DNA of 51,609 bases from Bacteroidia bacterium (GCA_025999315.1 BNXD01000006.1:1-51609); one strand, 5' to 3'; shown: positions 9,085 to 18,800, counted from the first letter of the stretch. Notes: a model not told the origin generated them from the letters alone. Numbers and translations: made by a program.

Positions 9085-9735
9085 ATAAAAGGTTGGTTTT
9101 TTATAATCAAAAAGGCAATTCTCCCCAATCGCCCCTAAAGGGGCGAAATAATCCCGGCATTGAGCGGCAAGCGGCTTAAAAGACCTTGAATTTGGACCAA
9201 ACATGCGGTCTATTGACTTGACCTCCGTATTTTGTCTGCGCACAGACCGTAGGTTTGGCCTTTGTCGAAGGTCTATTGAGTCCGCTGCGCGCGGGGCGGT
9301 TACTTTTTTATAAAAAGTAACCAAAAATCGCCGCCTGTGCTGCGGGGCTACGTTGAGGTTGTTTAAACTTCTCCACTCTCGTTCTTTGCGGCTCTTTCGC
9401 CCCCTGCCTGCCTTGCCTCCTTGTCGCATAGCTGGAGCTATGCTCCGCGTCGTCAAGTTGTCAGAGGCCAAAATAGCTCACAAATAACTTCGGCGGAGAA
9501 GCCTAAGCAACCTCGGCGCTATTCGCAAGGCTGCTGCGCCGAACTCGGGCTTTTAGTCGCTTACGCGCCTAACGCCCTCGAACAGCGGCTCGCTTGGCGC
9601 CTGCGGCTCCAACCGCCTCGCTCTCGACGCGCTCCGCTTTACGCCTCCTCGCAACGGCGGCTTTGGCTTCGCGATTGCAGAACAGTCAAAGCCTAACCTT
9701 ACTTGTCTATTTTTAACCAACCTTTAAATGCACAA
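9085..9735. repeat. GC-rich intergenic repeat, copies 3 and 4 (compound)
   Basis: The 683-bp gap between GH43 and the next sulfatase holds no gene. It starts with an inverted copy of the CATTTAAAGGTTGGTT boundary, then a CCCCTAAAGGGGCGAA...CCCGGCATTGAG module in inverse orientation. A 360-bp unit at 9163-9525 recurs inverted at 12679-13029, and the right end again carries AACCAACCTTTAAATG near 9714. The hairpin GGTTACTTTTT-tat-AAAAAGTAACC is at 9298-9322. Confidence 0.85.
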
Positions 9736-9745
9736 CGGGTTATCA

Positions 9746-11482
9746 CTACATTTTTCGGGGCCAGGGTTTGACGTGGCACCGGACGGCGAACTCGTCCCAT
9801 TTGGCGGCCATGTCGGCCACCAGCTTCGGATATTTCGAGGCCAGGTTGCGTGTCTCGGTGCGGTCGGTTTCCATATCGTAGAGCTCCCACAGGTCGAGGG
9901 GTATATCCTCCGCCTGGTCGTCGCGGGCCTTGTAGACCAGCTTCCACTTGCCCGAACGGATGGCGCGGTTGCCCTCGTGCTCCCAGTAGAGCGTGCGCGT
10001 ATCCCCGGGATCGTCCTTGGCGAACGAGGCGACCAGACTCTTGCTCTGGCAGGGATATATCTCGTTGTCTGCGACGGTTTTGGGATAAGAGGCTCCCGAG
10101 AGTTCGATGCACGTGGCCATGACGTCCGTCAGTTGGCCGGGGCGCTGGCGCATCTGGCCGCGATCCTTGATCCCCTTGGGCCAGTGGACGATCAGCGGGG
10201 TGGAGATGCCTCCTTCGTGGATCCAGTGTTTGTATTCGCGAAAGGGGGTGTTGCTCAGATGGGCCCAGCTGCGGCCATAAGCCACGTAGGTGTCGGGGCC
10301 GCCGGGCATCACCTGACCCTGCCACACGGGGCGTCCGTCGCGCGTCTGGTAGGGTATCAGGCGGGTCTGCAACTCGTCGCGACCCATCTCGTGCAGCTTT
10401 TCGCCCTTGGGGATGCGCACCTTGAAGGGCTCGCGCTCGCGTTGCATGGGCTCGGCGCAGCCGCCGTTGTCCTGCAGGAACAGGATGATGGTGTTGTCGA
10501 GCGTCCCCTCCGAGCGCAACTGCTCGACAACGCGGCCGATGTTGCGGTCGAGGTTGGTGATCATGCCCGCATAGACCTCCATACAGCGCGCCTCGAAGGC
10601 TTTGTTGCTCACATCGGCCCACTTGCCCACCGAGGGGTCGTCGCTGAGGGCCCACTCCCTGCGGATGATGCCCCGGCGAACCATGTCGCTATATTTGGCC
10701 TCGCGCAGGGCGTCCCAGCCCTGATCGAACTTGCCACGGTAGGCGTCGATCTCCTTCTGGGGCAGGTGCATCGGCCAGTGGGCCGAGGTGAAGGCCAGAT
10801 ACATGAAGAAAGGCTTCTGCTCTCCGCGACGCTGCCGCAGGAACGTTATGGCGTTGTCGGCGATGGCGTCGGTATAGTAGAACGACTCGGGGTGATATTC
10901 CGGGTCGTTCTCCACCGTAACGAAGGTGTTGCCGCGACAGAGCGACTGGGGGTCGTAGTAGCTCCCCCCGCCCTGGATCGTGCCGTAGAAATGGTCGAAG
11001 CCGCGCTGCAGGGGCCAGTTGAATTTGGGCCCGTTGGCGGCCATATCGCGCGAAACGTGCCACTTGCCCACAGCGTAGGTGGCGTAGCCCGCCGGACGCA
11101 ACACCTCGGCCATCGTAACACAATGGTTGTTGAGCCCACCCAGATAGCCATCCTCGCCGCGGTTGTCGGTCATGTGGCCCATGCCGGCCTGATGGGGGTG
11201 AAGGCCCGTCAGAAGGCTGGCGCGCGAGGGACAGCTGCGGGCAGTGTTGTAGAACTGCATGTATTGCAGTCCGTTGGCTGCCAGACGGTCGAGATTGGGC
11301 GTCTGGATGATGCCTCCGTAGCATCCGATGTCCGAGTAGCCCATGTCGTCCGAGAGGATGATCAGAATGTTGGGGCGCGGCGCGGCGGCGGGGGCCCCTG
11401 CGGGTTTTGCGGTCGACCCTGCGGCCGACGCGCCGACGCACGCAAAGCCGCCCAGAGCCGAGAGAACAAGTGATCGTTTCAT
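9746..11482 (-). CDS. Arylsulfatase (Ser-type), exported
   Basis: A 578-aa sulfatase. The start is placed at MKRSLVLSALGGFACVG (11482), which opens a signal peptide; the longer reading frame to 11539 adds 19 residues without signal character. Motifs are LIILSDDMGYSDIGCYGG (metal, D45/D46), the signature S83-C-P-S-R-ASLLTGLHPHQAGMGH, VGKWHVS, and ILFLQDNGGCAEP. The S-C-P-S-R reading makes serine the formylglycine precursor, with Cys in the variable position. The HQAGMGH segment and the length are like the arylsulfatase A/AtsA group. The gene sits alone between two long inverted repeats, in the same orientation as the rest of the locus. Confidence 0.94.
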   Translation of the reverse strand: MKRSLVLSALGGFACVGASAAGSTAKPAGAPAAAPRPNILIILSDDMGYSDIGCYGGIIQTPNLDRLAANGLQYMQFYNTARSCPSRASLLTGLHPHQAGMGHMTDNRGEDGYLGGLNNHCVTMAEVLRPAGYATYAVGKWHVSRDMAANGPKFNWPLQRGFDHFYGTIQGGGSYYDPQSLCRGNTFVTVENDPEYHPESFYYTDAIADNAITFLRQRRGEQKPFFMYLAFTSAHWPMHLPQKEIDAYRGKFDQGWDALREAKYSDMVRRGIIRREWALSDDPSVGKWADVSNKAFEARCMEVYAGMITNLDRNIGRVVEQLRSEGTLDNTIILFLQDNGGCAEPMQREREPFKVRIPKGEKLHEMGRDELQTRLIPYQTRDGRPVWQGQVMPGGPDTYVAYGRSWAHLSNTPFREYKHWIHEGGISTPLIVHWPKGIKDRGQMRQRPGQLTDVMATCIELSGASYPKTVADNEIYPCQSKSLVASFAKDDPGDTRTLYWEHEGNRAIRSGKWKLVYKARDDQAEDIPLDLWELYDMETDRTETRNLASKYPKLVADMAAKWDEFAVRCHVKPWPRKM

Positions 11483-11574
11483 GTCGTAGAGTTTTGTAAT
11501 ATCAGATCGTGCATTTGGAGATTGGTTAAAAACTGTCATCCCAAAAACTTCAAGGGTGTTATTCGGTTGCGTTA

Positions 11575-12580
11575 TGCGGCGCTATATCTGTTTGCCTTTT
11601 GTGGCTCGCAGCCAGCGTAGGGACGCTTCGTTGAGCCTCGCCCCGTAGCCATAGGCGAAGGGCGTTGTGGCCTGGGTGGCGGCCCTGCGCTCAAAAAGCG
11701 CAGAGTGTGGCTGCGGGCCGCGCGGCTCGAAGAGCCGCAATGACATGCAATGTTTTACCATGGACCTTAAGTTTGGCCGTTGTCAAGCGTCTTTTAAGGC
11801 CGCTACGCGCGGGGCGGCTCTTTTTGCCGCCAAAAAGAGCGAAAAACCGCCCGGCTGTTCGCCTCGGCTACTCGCCTGGAGAAAATTGAGCTACGACGCC
11901 AAATCTCCTCCTTTTAGTCCCCACTGGGGGCCTAACGTCGTCAAACAAGTGGCGTCGCTTGACGCTCAATTTCCTCTGCTCGCTTAACGCCTCGGCTCAA
12001 TGCCGGGGTTATTTCGCCTCTTCGAGGCGATGAAGATCGAAAGGGTGTTCAAAAAACGCGAAGCCCGGCCGCCATTGGCGGGCAGAGAGACGCTCGCCTT
12101 CCTCGCGCTACCTCGGCCGTAGCCCGCAAGCGGTCTGCGGCCCTCGCAACGCTGCTCGGTTCCTCCTCGTTGCGGGGCATAGCCTGCAAGCAGCTTCTGC
12201 TCCCGCTGCGATCGTCGGTTGCAGCCCGTAGCCCGGGGTGGCTCCGGGCCGCCGACTTTGCTACGCAAAGCCGAACGACATGCAACGACTTGCAACTGTT
12301 TTTAAGTTTGGTTCATCGTCAAAGGTCTTTTGAGGCCGCTGCGCGCGGGGCGGTTACTTTTTTATAAAAAGTAACCAAAAACTTCCGGCTGTTCGCCTCG
12401 GCTACTCGCATGGAGAAAATTGAGCTACGACGCCAAATCTCCTCCTTTTAGTCCCCATTAGGGGCCTAACGTCGTCAAACAAGTGGCGTCGTTTGACGCT
12501 CAATTTCCTCCGCTCGCTTAACGCCTCGGCTCAATGCCGGGGATGTTTCGCCGCTACGCGGCGATCAGGAAAGCGCGAAG
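11575..12580. repeat. GC-rich intergenic repeat, copies 5 and 6 (direct)
   Basis: Two direct copies of one unit of about 270 bp, 11763-12030 and 12302-12580, lie in the 1.78-kb gap between a sulfatase and SusD. Each runs TTAAGTTTGG, the GCTACGCGCGGGGCGG or GCTGCGCGCGGGGCGG module, a hairpin, GGCTGTTCGCCTCGGCTACTCGC, GTCCCC...GGGGCCTAACGTCGTC and CTCAATGCCGGGG. The hairpins differ: GCTCTTTTT-gccgcc-AAAAAGAGC (11817-11840) against GGTTACTTTTT-tat-AAAAAGTAACC (12352-12376). No coding region is supported here. Confidence 0.85.
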
Positions 12581-13258
12581 CTAAGGCCGCCCTTGCGAGG
12601 AGGCGTAAAGCGAGGCGCGGCAGTCGCGAGCGTCAAGCGACGAGGGTTAAGGAACCCGAGGAGTAGTGAGCGACAGCGCCGAGGTTGCTTAGACTTCTCC
12701 GCCGAAGTTATTTGTGAGCTATTTTGGCCTCTGACAACTTGCCGACGCGGAGCATAGCTCCCGCTATGCGACAAGGAGGCAAGGCAGGCTGAGGTCGAAA
12801 GAGCTGCAAAGAACAAGAGCGGAGAAGTTTAAACAACCTCAAAGTAGCCCCGCAGCTCAGGCGGCGATTTTTGGTCCTTTTTATAAAAAAGGACCGCCCC
12901 GCGCGCAGCGGATTCAATGGACCTTTGACAATGACCAAACCTACGGTCTGTGCGCAGACAAAGCACGGAGATCAAGTCAATAGACCGCATGTTTGGTCCA
13001 AATTCAAGGTCTTTTCAGCCGCTTGCCGCTGGGGCCTCGCTACTTGTTGGCTCGCAAATAGACGCTCGCCTTACTCCTTCGCGCCTCGGCAGAGAGTTCG
13101 AGCGAGCTCGACTCTGCCCTCGGTTTGTCGATTGGTTCTTTTTATAAAAAAGTAACCGCCCCGCGCGCAGCGGCTGAAAAGACTTTAAAACAACGCAAAA
13201 ACAAACGGTATATTACTTAAACAAAATGACGCTTTTTAACCAACCTTTAAATTGCGTA
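12581..13258. repeat. GC-rich intergenic repeat, copies 7 and 8 (inverted relative to copy 3)
   Basis: Bases 12679-13029 are a near-identical inverted copy of 9163-9525, including AATAGACCGCATGTTTGG and the AGTTATTTGTGAGCTATTTT segment. The hairpin here is GGTCCTTTTT-ata-AAAAAGGACC (12873-12895). A further partial copy at 13134-13160 has GGTTCTTTTT facing AAAAAGTAACC. The right edge has AACCAACCTTTAAATTG just before SusD. There is no gene in it. Confidence 0.85.
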
Positions 13259-13266
13259 GCGGATGA

Positions 13267-14790
13267 TCATTTATAATCGGGGTTCTGGTCGAGGTTGGGG
13301 TTGACGCTCAGCCTTTCGGTGGGGATGGGGTAGAGCTTGTAGTCCTTGGCGGTAACCGGCTTGGCCCACCATGCGGTGTTCCATTTGCCGAAACGGATCA
13401 GATCCTGGCGGCGCCATCCCTCCCAGGCCAGCTCTGCCCCCCGCTCGTCGAGCAGAGCGTCGAGCGTGAGTTGCGCGTCGGTGAACGGCACAAGGCCTGC
13501 TCGGGTGCGGATTTTCTGAAAGTCGGCCATGCCGGTGGCAGGCGCGACGGCCTTGCCCTGACGGAGCAACGACTCGGCATACATGAGCAGCACGTCGGCG
13601 TAACGGAACAGAGCAAAGTGGTTGTCCATGCCGGCCTGATCGCTGGTCAGTTTGCCGTCGTCCTGATAGCTCCATTTCCACAGTTTGGCCCCGTCGGTCT
13701 GGGCGCGTCCGTCGACATATTTGTTGTCGACAAAGACCGGATCGATCACATATCCGGCAACGGCCGCCCCGGCCCGGTCGTACTGTTGCCCATAGAGCCA
13801 GGTGTCGGCGCAACGGGTGTCGGCGGGATCGTAGAGCTGAAAAAAGTCGGGCTGACAGACAAATCCGTTCCACGGCTCGGTGGGGATGTTGAACTTCTCG
13901 GCGTTGACCGCGTCGAGCGTCAGTATGTAGATGATAAAGGCGTTGTGGTCGCTGGCGGTGTAGGTCGTGCTGAAGGGGATGGGAAAGACCATCTCCCGGC
14001 ACGACTGGTTGCCCACCTCGAAGTTGTCCTTGTAGCGGTCGGCGATGACATACTGCCCCGAGTCGATCACTTTGCGGCACGCCGTTTCTGCATCGGCAAA
14101 ACGGTCTGTGCCGATCCACTCCAGGGCGTTGAGGTAGAGCTTGGCCAGAAGCGTCCACGCCGCGCCCTGCGTCATGCGTCCATAGGTTTTGGAGGTGTTG
14201 TCGGGATAGAGCTTGTCGATGTTGTCGGTGATCTCCTTCTCGATGAAGGCGAACATGAAAGCCCGGTCTTTCTGCTCGGGGAGCGACTTGTCTGTGAAAT
14301 CGATGGAGAAAGGCACATTGCCCCAGCCGTCCACGGCCATAAAGTAGTAGAAGGCGCGCAACACATGCATCTCGGCCATTACACGCGCCTTACCCTCGAA
14401 GTCCTTGCCCGCCGCATCGGTAACGTAGAGCACCTCGTTGCAGTCGGAGACGCCGCGCAGACAGAAATCCCAGCCGGTGCGGATGAACTTGTGCGAGGGG
14501 ACGAAATTGTGCTGCTGTATCTCGCCGTAGCGCGGTTCGGCCCACGATCCGGTGGAGTTTTTAGGCACGGCGCACTCGTCGGCGGCCTGCAGGTTGAGGG
14601 TCCACAGGCTTTGTTCGGTGCAGTACTCCTGCAGGCGAATGTAGGCCTTGCCCGAGTAGGAGGAGAGCAGGTGCTCGTCCTGGGTGAGCTGGTCGAAACC
14701 TATCTGCGAATAGACATCCTCGCTCAGATCGGTGCATCCCGCGCCGAGGACGACGGCAAGAAGCAAAGACGGTATGTATTTTGTTTTCAT
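13267..14790 (-). CDS. susD-like: SusD/RagB-family glycan-binding outer-membrane lipoprotein
   Basis: A 507-aa surface glycan-binding lipoprotein that lids the SusC transporter. The lipoprotein signal peptide ends in the lipobox VLGAGC (lipidated C19). The N-terminal SusD-like domain (VLRAFYYFMAVDGWGNVPF) and the C-terminal RagB/SusD region (FALFRYADVLLMYAESLLRQG; ELAWEGWRRQDLIRFGKW) are characteristic. It starts 12 bp after the SusC stop, so the pair is translated from one transcript. Binding specificity cannot be deduced from sequence alone. Confidence 0.96.
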   Translation of the reverse strand: MKTKYIPSLLLAVVLGAGCTDLSEDVYSQIGFDQLTQDEHLLSSYSGKAYIRLQEYCTEQSLWTLNLQAADECAVPKNSTGSWAEPRYGEIQQHNFVPSHKFIRTGWDFCLRGVSDCNEVLYVTDAAGKDFEGKARVMAEMHVLRAFYYFMAVDGWGNVPFSIDFTDKSLPEQKDRAFMFAFIEKEITDNIDKLYPDNTSKTYGRMTQGAAWTLLAKLYLNALEWIGTDRFADAETACRKVIDSGQYVIADRYKDNFEVGNQSCREMVFPIPFSTTYTASDHNAFIIYILTLDAVNAEKFNIPTEPWNGFVCQPDFFQLYDPADTRCADTWLYGQQYDRAGAAVAGYVIDPVFVDNKYVDGRAQTDGAKLWKWSYQDDGKLTSDQAGMDNHFALFRYADVLLMYAESLLRQGKAVAPATGMADFQKIRTRAGLVPFTDAQLTLDALLDERGAELAWEGWRRQDLIRFGKWNTAWWAKPVTAKDYKLYPIPTERLSVNPNLDQNPDYK

Positions 14791-14802
14791 GGCCTGTGGG
14801 TT

Positions 14803-17760
14803 TTAGAATGTCATGTTGACGCCGAATGTGAAGACCGCCGTACGCGGATAGTAGCTCATCTCCTCGATGCCCGGAGCGAGACCCGCCAGGGCAACCTCGG
14901 GATCGACGCCCTTGTAGCCGGTGAGGGTCAGGAAGTTCTGCGCTGAAAAACTCAGGCGGAGCTTCTTGACCATAGCCTCCGGGACGAAAGCAAAAGTGTA
15001 GCCCAGCTGAAGGTTGTCGATCTTGAAGTATGTGGCATCTTCGATATATTTCGACGAATAGACGGCATTGCCCGTGAAGGAGGGGGTGTCGAGCCACGAG
15101 GCGAGGATGTTCTTTTGGCCGATGAAGTTGATGTTCTCATAATTGCCGCGATAGCTGTTGAAGACCTTGCCTCCGATGGAGGCGCGCATCGTGGCGTTCA
15201 AATCCCACTTTTTGTATGTGAGGGCGTTGCTCCAGCCCAGAGTGAAGTCGGGATAGGCCGATCCGGCGCGTTCCCACTTTGACTCGGCCACCGAACCGGC
15301 AACCGCCCCCCTGAGGATGTCCTTGCCGTCGGCGCCGACGCCCTCCCATACCGGGGCGTAGAACGATCCGAGGCTCTCTCCCTCGGTGATCCGTTGACAG
15401 TAGGCGCCCATGGGAGTGGGCAGCCACGACCCCGAGGGGTAGGCGTTGGCGCTGCGGAACTCGTCGTTGGCAAACTTGACAAGTTTGTTGGCGTTTCGGG
15501 CGAAAGTGAGGGTCGAGCTCCAGCGGAACTCTTTGCCCTGCACCGGGATCCCCGTCAGAGCCACCTCCACGCCGCTGTTGCGGATGGTGGCCACATTGGC
15601 CCACATGGTCTCCACCAGATAGGGCGGTACGCTGACCGGATATTGATAGAGAAGGTCTTTGGCATCGCGGCGATAATAGTCTATCGAGCCGCTCAGACGG
15701 TTTTTCAACAGCGCGAAGTCGACCCCGGCGTTCCATTCCGACTTGCGCTCCCATCTCAACTTCGGATTGGAATTGGACAGGGGCGTATAGCCCTGATACC
15801 ATTGACCGTCGGAATACCAGTAGTTCTTGCTCTGGAACAGGACGAGCGACATGTAGTTGTCAAAATTCTGGTTGCCCGTTACGCCGTAGCCTGCGCGCAG
15901 CTTGAGTTCGTCGACCCAGCGCACTTCGCGCATGAACTGCTCGCGGCTGATGCGCCAGCCAACGCTGACGGCCGGAAACCAGCCCCATTTCTGATCCTGC
16001 CCGAAACGCGAACTGCCGTCGCGGCGCACCGATACCGATGCGAGGTATCGCTCGTCATAGTTGTACATCGCCCGCCCGAAGAAACCGATATAGGTGTGGG
16101 ACGATTTGCCCGAATTGATGCCGGCTGTCGGATCGCCCTGCTTCCACCCTGCTCCGGCGCCAATGTTGTCGGTCCCCCAGACGTCGCTGTCGAACTGAGT
16201 GTTGGTCATGCCAGAACCGTCGGAGAACGCCTTTTCCCAGGTATATCCCAGAAGAGCCTGCAACCGGTGCAAGCCTATGGCCCCGGCGTAGTTGAGCGTG
16301 CTCTCCCACTGGTAGTCGCTGTCTTTGGAGTGCTCTATCGACGCAACGCCGCCCGAGCCCAGCATACTGGGGTAGTATTTGGTGTAATAGGTGCGTCCTT
16401 CGTAGCTCTCCTGTCCGAACGAGAGCATGTTGTCCCATTTGAGCCCCTTGATGGGCAAGATGTTCAGTGTGGCGCGGGCGCTTAGGCCGATGTTGTCCGC
16501 CTCGCGCAGGGCGTCGCGCTCGTCGATCATCGCCACAGGGTTGTAGTAATCCATGGCGTAGTTGGGATAGTAGCCCCCGTAGCGCTCATCGCCCGCTCCG
16601 TAGACCGGTTCGGTGGGGTTGCGCAGAAAGGCCTGTCTGAAGGCGCCGTCGTTGGAGGGAGTGTATTTGCGCTTGTTCATAAAGGCGTTGTAGTCCAGAT
16701 CGAGCCACCCCTTGAGGGCTTTTTGCCGGATGTTGGTGCGGAACATGTATTTGTCCGAGTCGTTCTTCTTCTGGATGCCCTGGTTCTGCTCGATGTTGAG
16801 CATCGTGCGGTGCGAGAAGAGCTCCGACCCGCCCGAAATGGTCAGCGTGTGCTTGTGGCTGACAGGAGTGCGGGTGATCAGGTCGAACCAGTCGGTGTCG
16901 AACCCATAGAGTTTGTCGACGTTGCCCGGCGAGTAGTGGCGCACGGCATATTCAAACTCGCCGGCCGTCATGGAAGTGGCGCGGCGCGTTACCGCCTGAA
17001 GGTTCAGCTGTCCGTCGTACTCCACCTGCGTAACCCCCGACCGGGCCCGTTTGGTGGTGATGATGATCACACCGTTGGTGCCGCGGGTGCCGTAGATGGC
17101 CGCCGCCGAGCCATCCTTGAGCACGTCGAACGACTCCACGTCCTGAAAGTTGACGTTGCGCATGTCGACCCCTGCCACACCGTCGACGATCACCAGCGGA
17201 TTGCTGCCCGAGGTCAGCGAGTTGGTGCCGCGCAACACCATTTCGTACTGTGCATTGGGGTCGCCGCCCCGGGGATTGACGATGTTCAGGCCCGCAACCT
17301 TGCCCTGCAGAAGACCTGCCGCATTGGTGAAGGTGCCCCTGTTCAAATCTTCTTCCCTGATGGTGGTGATGGCGCCGGTTATCTCCTTTTTGGTGGAGGT
17401 GCCATAGCCGATCTTTACCACCGCCTCCATATTGACGGCGCTCTCGGAGAGCGAGATGACAATATGGGTCTGCCCGCCGACGGCGATCTCCTGGGTTAGA
17501 TAGCCGATGCAGCTGACGGTCAGAGTATTCCCGGCAGCGACACGGACAGCGAAAGCGCCCCGGCCGTCGGTGATGGCGCCAGAGGTGGTGCCTTTGATCT
17601 GTATGGAGACGCCTGCGACCGGCTGGCCGCTCGCGGCGTCTTTCACCAGACCGGTAACTTCCTGCCCCTGTTGGGCCGAAAGCGAAAGCATCAGAACAGA
17701 CATCAGAGCGGTTGCCAAAAACCGCCTCGGGATGCTCCACTTGAGGTTGACGAGATTCAT
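14803..17760 (-). CDS. susC-like: SusC/RagA-family TonB-linked outer-membrane transporter
   Basis: A 985-aa TonB-dependent transporter that imports oligosaccharides. After the signal peptide comes a carboxypeptidase-regulatory-like domain (about residues 30-110; GLVKDAASGQPVAGVSI, ITDGRGAFAVRV), then the plug (LLQGKVAGLNIVNPRGGDPN, VIVDGVAGVDMRNVN, IYGTRGTNGVIIITTKRA) and a beta-barrel ending in the aromatic strand TAVFTFGVNMTF. There is no N-terminal signalling (STN) or anti-sigma-interaction domain, which agrees with LacI-type rather than ECF-sigma control. The gene begins 7 bp after the kinase gene and 12 bp before SusD. Confidence 0.97.
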   Translation of the reverse strand: MNLVNLKWSIPRRFLATALMSVLMLSLSAQQGQEVTGLVKDAASGQPVAGVSIQIKGTTSGAITDGRGAFAVRVAAGNTLTVSCIGYLTQEIAVGGQTHIVISLSESAVNMEAVVKIGYGTSTKKEITGAITTIREEDLNRGTFTNAAGLLQGKVAGLNIVNPRGGDPNAQYEMVLRGTNSLTSGSNPLVIVDGVAGVDMRNVNFQDVESFDVLKDGSAAAIYGTRGTNGVIIITTKRARSGVTQVEYDGQLNLQAVTRRATSMTAGEFEYAVRHYSPGNVDKLYGFDTDWFDLITRTPVSHKHTLTISGGSELFSHRTMLNIEQNQGIQKKNDSDKYMFRTNIRQKALKGWLDLDYNAFMNKRKYTPSNDGAFRQAFLRNPTEPVYGAGDERYGGYYPNYAMDYYNPVAMIDERDALREADNIGLSARATLNILPIKGLKWDNMLSFGQESYEGRTYYTKYYPSMLGSGGVASIEHSKDSDYQWESTLNYAGAIGLHRLQALLGYTWEKAFSDGSGMTNTQFDSDVWGTDNIGAGAGWKQGDPTAGINSGKSSHTYIGFFGRAMYNYDERYLASVSVRRDGSSRFGQDQKWGWFPAVSVGWRISREQFMREVRWVDELKLRAGYGVTGNQNFDNYMSLVLFQSKNYWYSDGQWYQGYTPLSNSNPKLRWERKSEWNAGVDFALLKNRLSGSIDYYRRDAKDLLYQYPVSVPPYLVETMWANVATIRNSGVEVALTGIPVQGKEFRWSSTLTFARNANKLVKFANDEFRSANAYPSGSWLPTPMGAYCQRITEGESLGSFYAPVWEGVGADGKDILRGAVAGSVAESKWERAGSAYPDFTLGWSNALTYKKWDLNATMRASIGGKVFNSYRGNYENINFIGQKNILASWLDTPSFTGNAVYSSKYIEDATYFKIDNLQLGYTFAFVPEAMVKKLRLSFSAQNFLTLTGYKGVDPEVALAGLAPGIEEMSYYPRTAVFTFGVNMTF

Positions 17761-17767
17761 ATGCTTT

Positions 17768-18688
17768 TTATTTTTTGCTTGTTGAACACTCTTCGAGTTC
17801 GTTGCGACAGGGTATCGACGCCTGTGCGCCCATGCGTGTAACCGAGATGGCTGCCGCAGAGGTGGCGAACTTCACCGCCTCGACCAGACTTCGCCCTTCG
17901 GAGAGAGCCACCACCAATCCGCCGTTGAACGTGTCGCCCGCGGCGGTGGTGTCCTGCGCCTCGACTTTGCGGGCGGGCGCCATCAGAGCGGTCGAAGCGT
18001 TTCGGATCAGCGACCCGTCCTTTCCCAGCGTGATGACCACATTGCTCACCCCCCGGGCCAGCAACGCATCGGCGGCCGTGGCGGCGCTCTGCTCGCTGTC
18101 GATGGCGATGCCCGTAAGCCGGCTCGCTTCGCTGCGGTTGGGCGTGATCAGATAGAGCTTTCCCAGCAAGTCGTCCGACAGGTCGGCTGCCGGGGCGGGA
18201 TTGAGTATCACCTTCACACCCGCATTCGACGCTATCTCGGCGGCATATTCGATGACCTCCATCGGGATCTCCAGCTGCATGAGCAGATAATCGGCCTGTT
18301 CTATCTCTGATCTGAACGCGAGAATATCATTTTTATTGAGCATGTTGTTCGCCCCCGGCGCCACGACGATGCTGTTTTCGCCTTTTTGGTCCACCACGAT
18401 CAGCGCAACCCCCGACGGAGCCGCCATGTCGCGTATGATGAAAGAGGTGTCCATCCTGTCGCGCCGGTAGCCCTCTATGGCTCCGTCGCCGAACATGTCG
18501 CTGCCCACCTTGGCCATGAATGTTACATCGCCTCCCAGGCGGGCGACGGCTACGGCCTGGTTGGCCCCCTTGCCCCCCGCCGTCATGAGAAACGTTCCGC
18601 CCAAAACCGTCTCTCCCGGGTCGGGTATGCGTGCGGTCTTGATGACCAGATCGGTATTGGAGCTGCCTATCACTACTATTTTACTCAT
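17768..18688 (-). CDS. rbsK: PfkB-family sugar kinase, ribokinase-like
   Basis: A 306-aa cytoplasmic kinase. The start is MSKIVVIGSSNTDLVI at 18688; the in-frame extension to 18781 runs through the promoter and is rejected. PfkB signature 1 (GGKGANQAVAVARLG) and signature 2 (DTTAAGDTFNGGL, with the catalytic Asp in AAGDTF) are both intact, and the N-terminal NTDLV substrate-binding segment matches ribokinase. It heads the operon with SusC and SusD, so it probably phosphorylates a pentose or related sugar released from the imported glycan. Ribose itself is not certain; deoxyribose, arabinose or another furanose is possible. Confidence 0.9.
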   Translation of the reverse strand: MSKIVVIGSSNTDLVIKTARIPDPGETVLGGTFLMTAGGKGANQAVAVARLGGDVTFMAKVGSDMFGDGAIEGYRRDRMDTSFIIRDMAAPSGVALIVVDQKGENSIVVAPGANNMLNKNDILAFRSEIEQADYLLMQLEIPMEVIEYAAEIASNAGVKVILNPAPAADLSDDLLGKLYLITPNRSEASRLTGIAIDSEQSAATAADALLARGVSNVVITLGKDGSLIRNASTALMAPARKVEAQDTTAAGDTFNGGLVVALSEGRSLVEAVKFATSAAAISVTRMGAQASIPCRNELEECSTSKK

Positions 18689-18732
18689 ATTTGCCGGCTT
18701 TAAATTACGATACACATTATGCGGTCTTACTG

Positions 18733-18781
18733 TTTGCGCAAACCTTTGTGCAAATATAAACAGAAAAAAAATATCATGCAA
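18733..18781 (-). promoter_or_regulatory. Promoter and twin LacI-type operators of the sugar kinase-SusCD operon
   Basis: Reading the minus strand, TATATTTG (18758-18751) is an exact Bacteroidota -7 box (TAnnTTTG), with a TTG (18781-18779) about 20 bases upstream as the -33 element. Two palindromes, TTTGCGCAAA (18733-18742, perfect) and TTTGTGCAAA (18745-18754, one mismatch), are 12 bp apart. One overlaps the -7 box and the other the expected start of transcription. The central CG of the perfect copy is typical of LacI-family operators. The 5' leader would be about 55 bases. Confidence 0.7.
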
Positions 18782-18800
18782 TGGTTTCGCTGTTTTTTAT

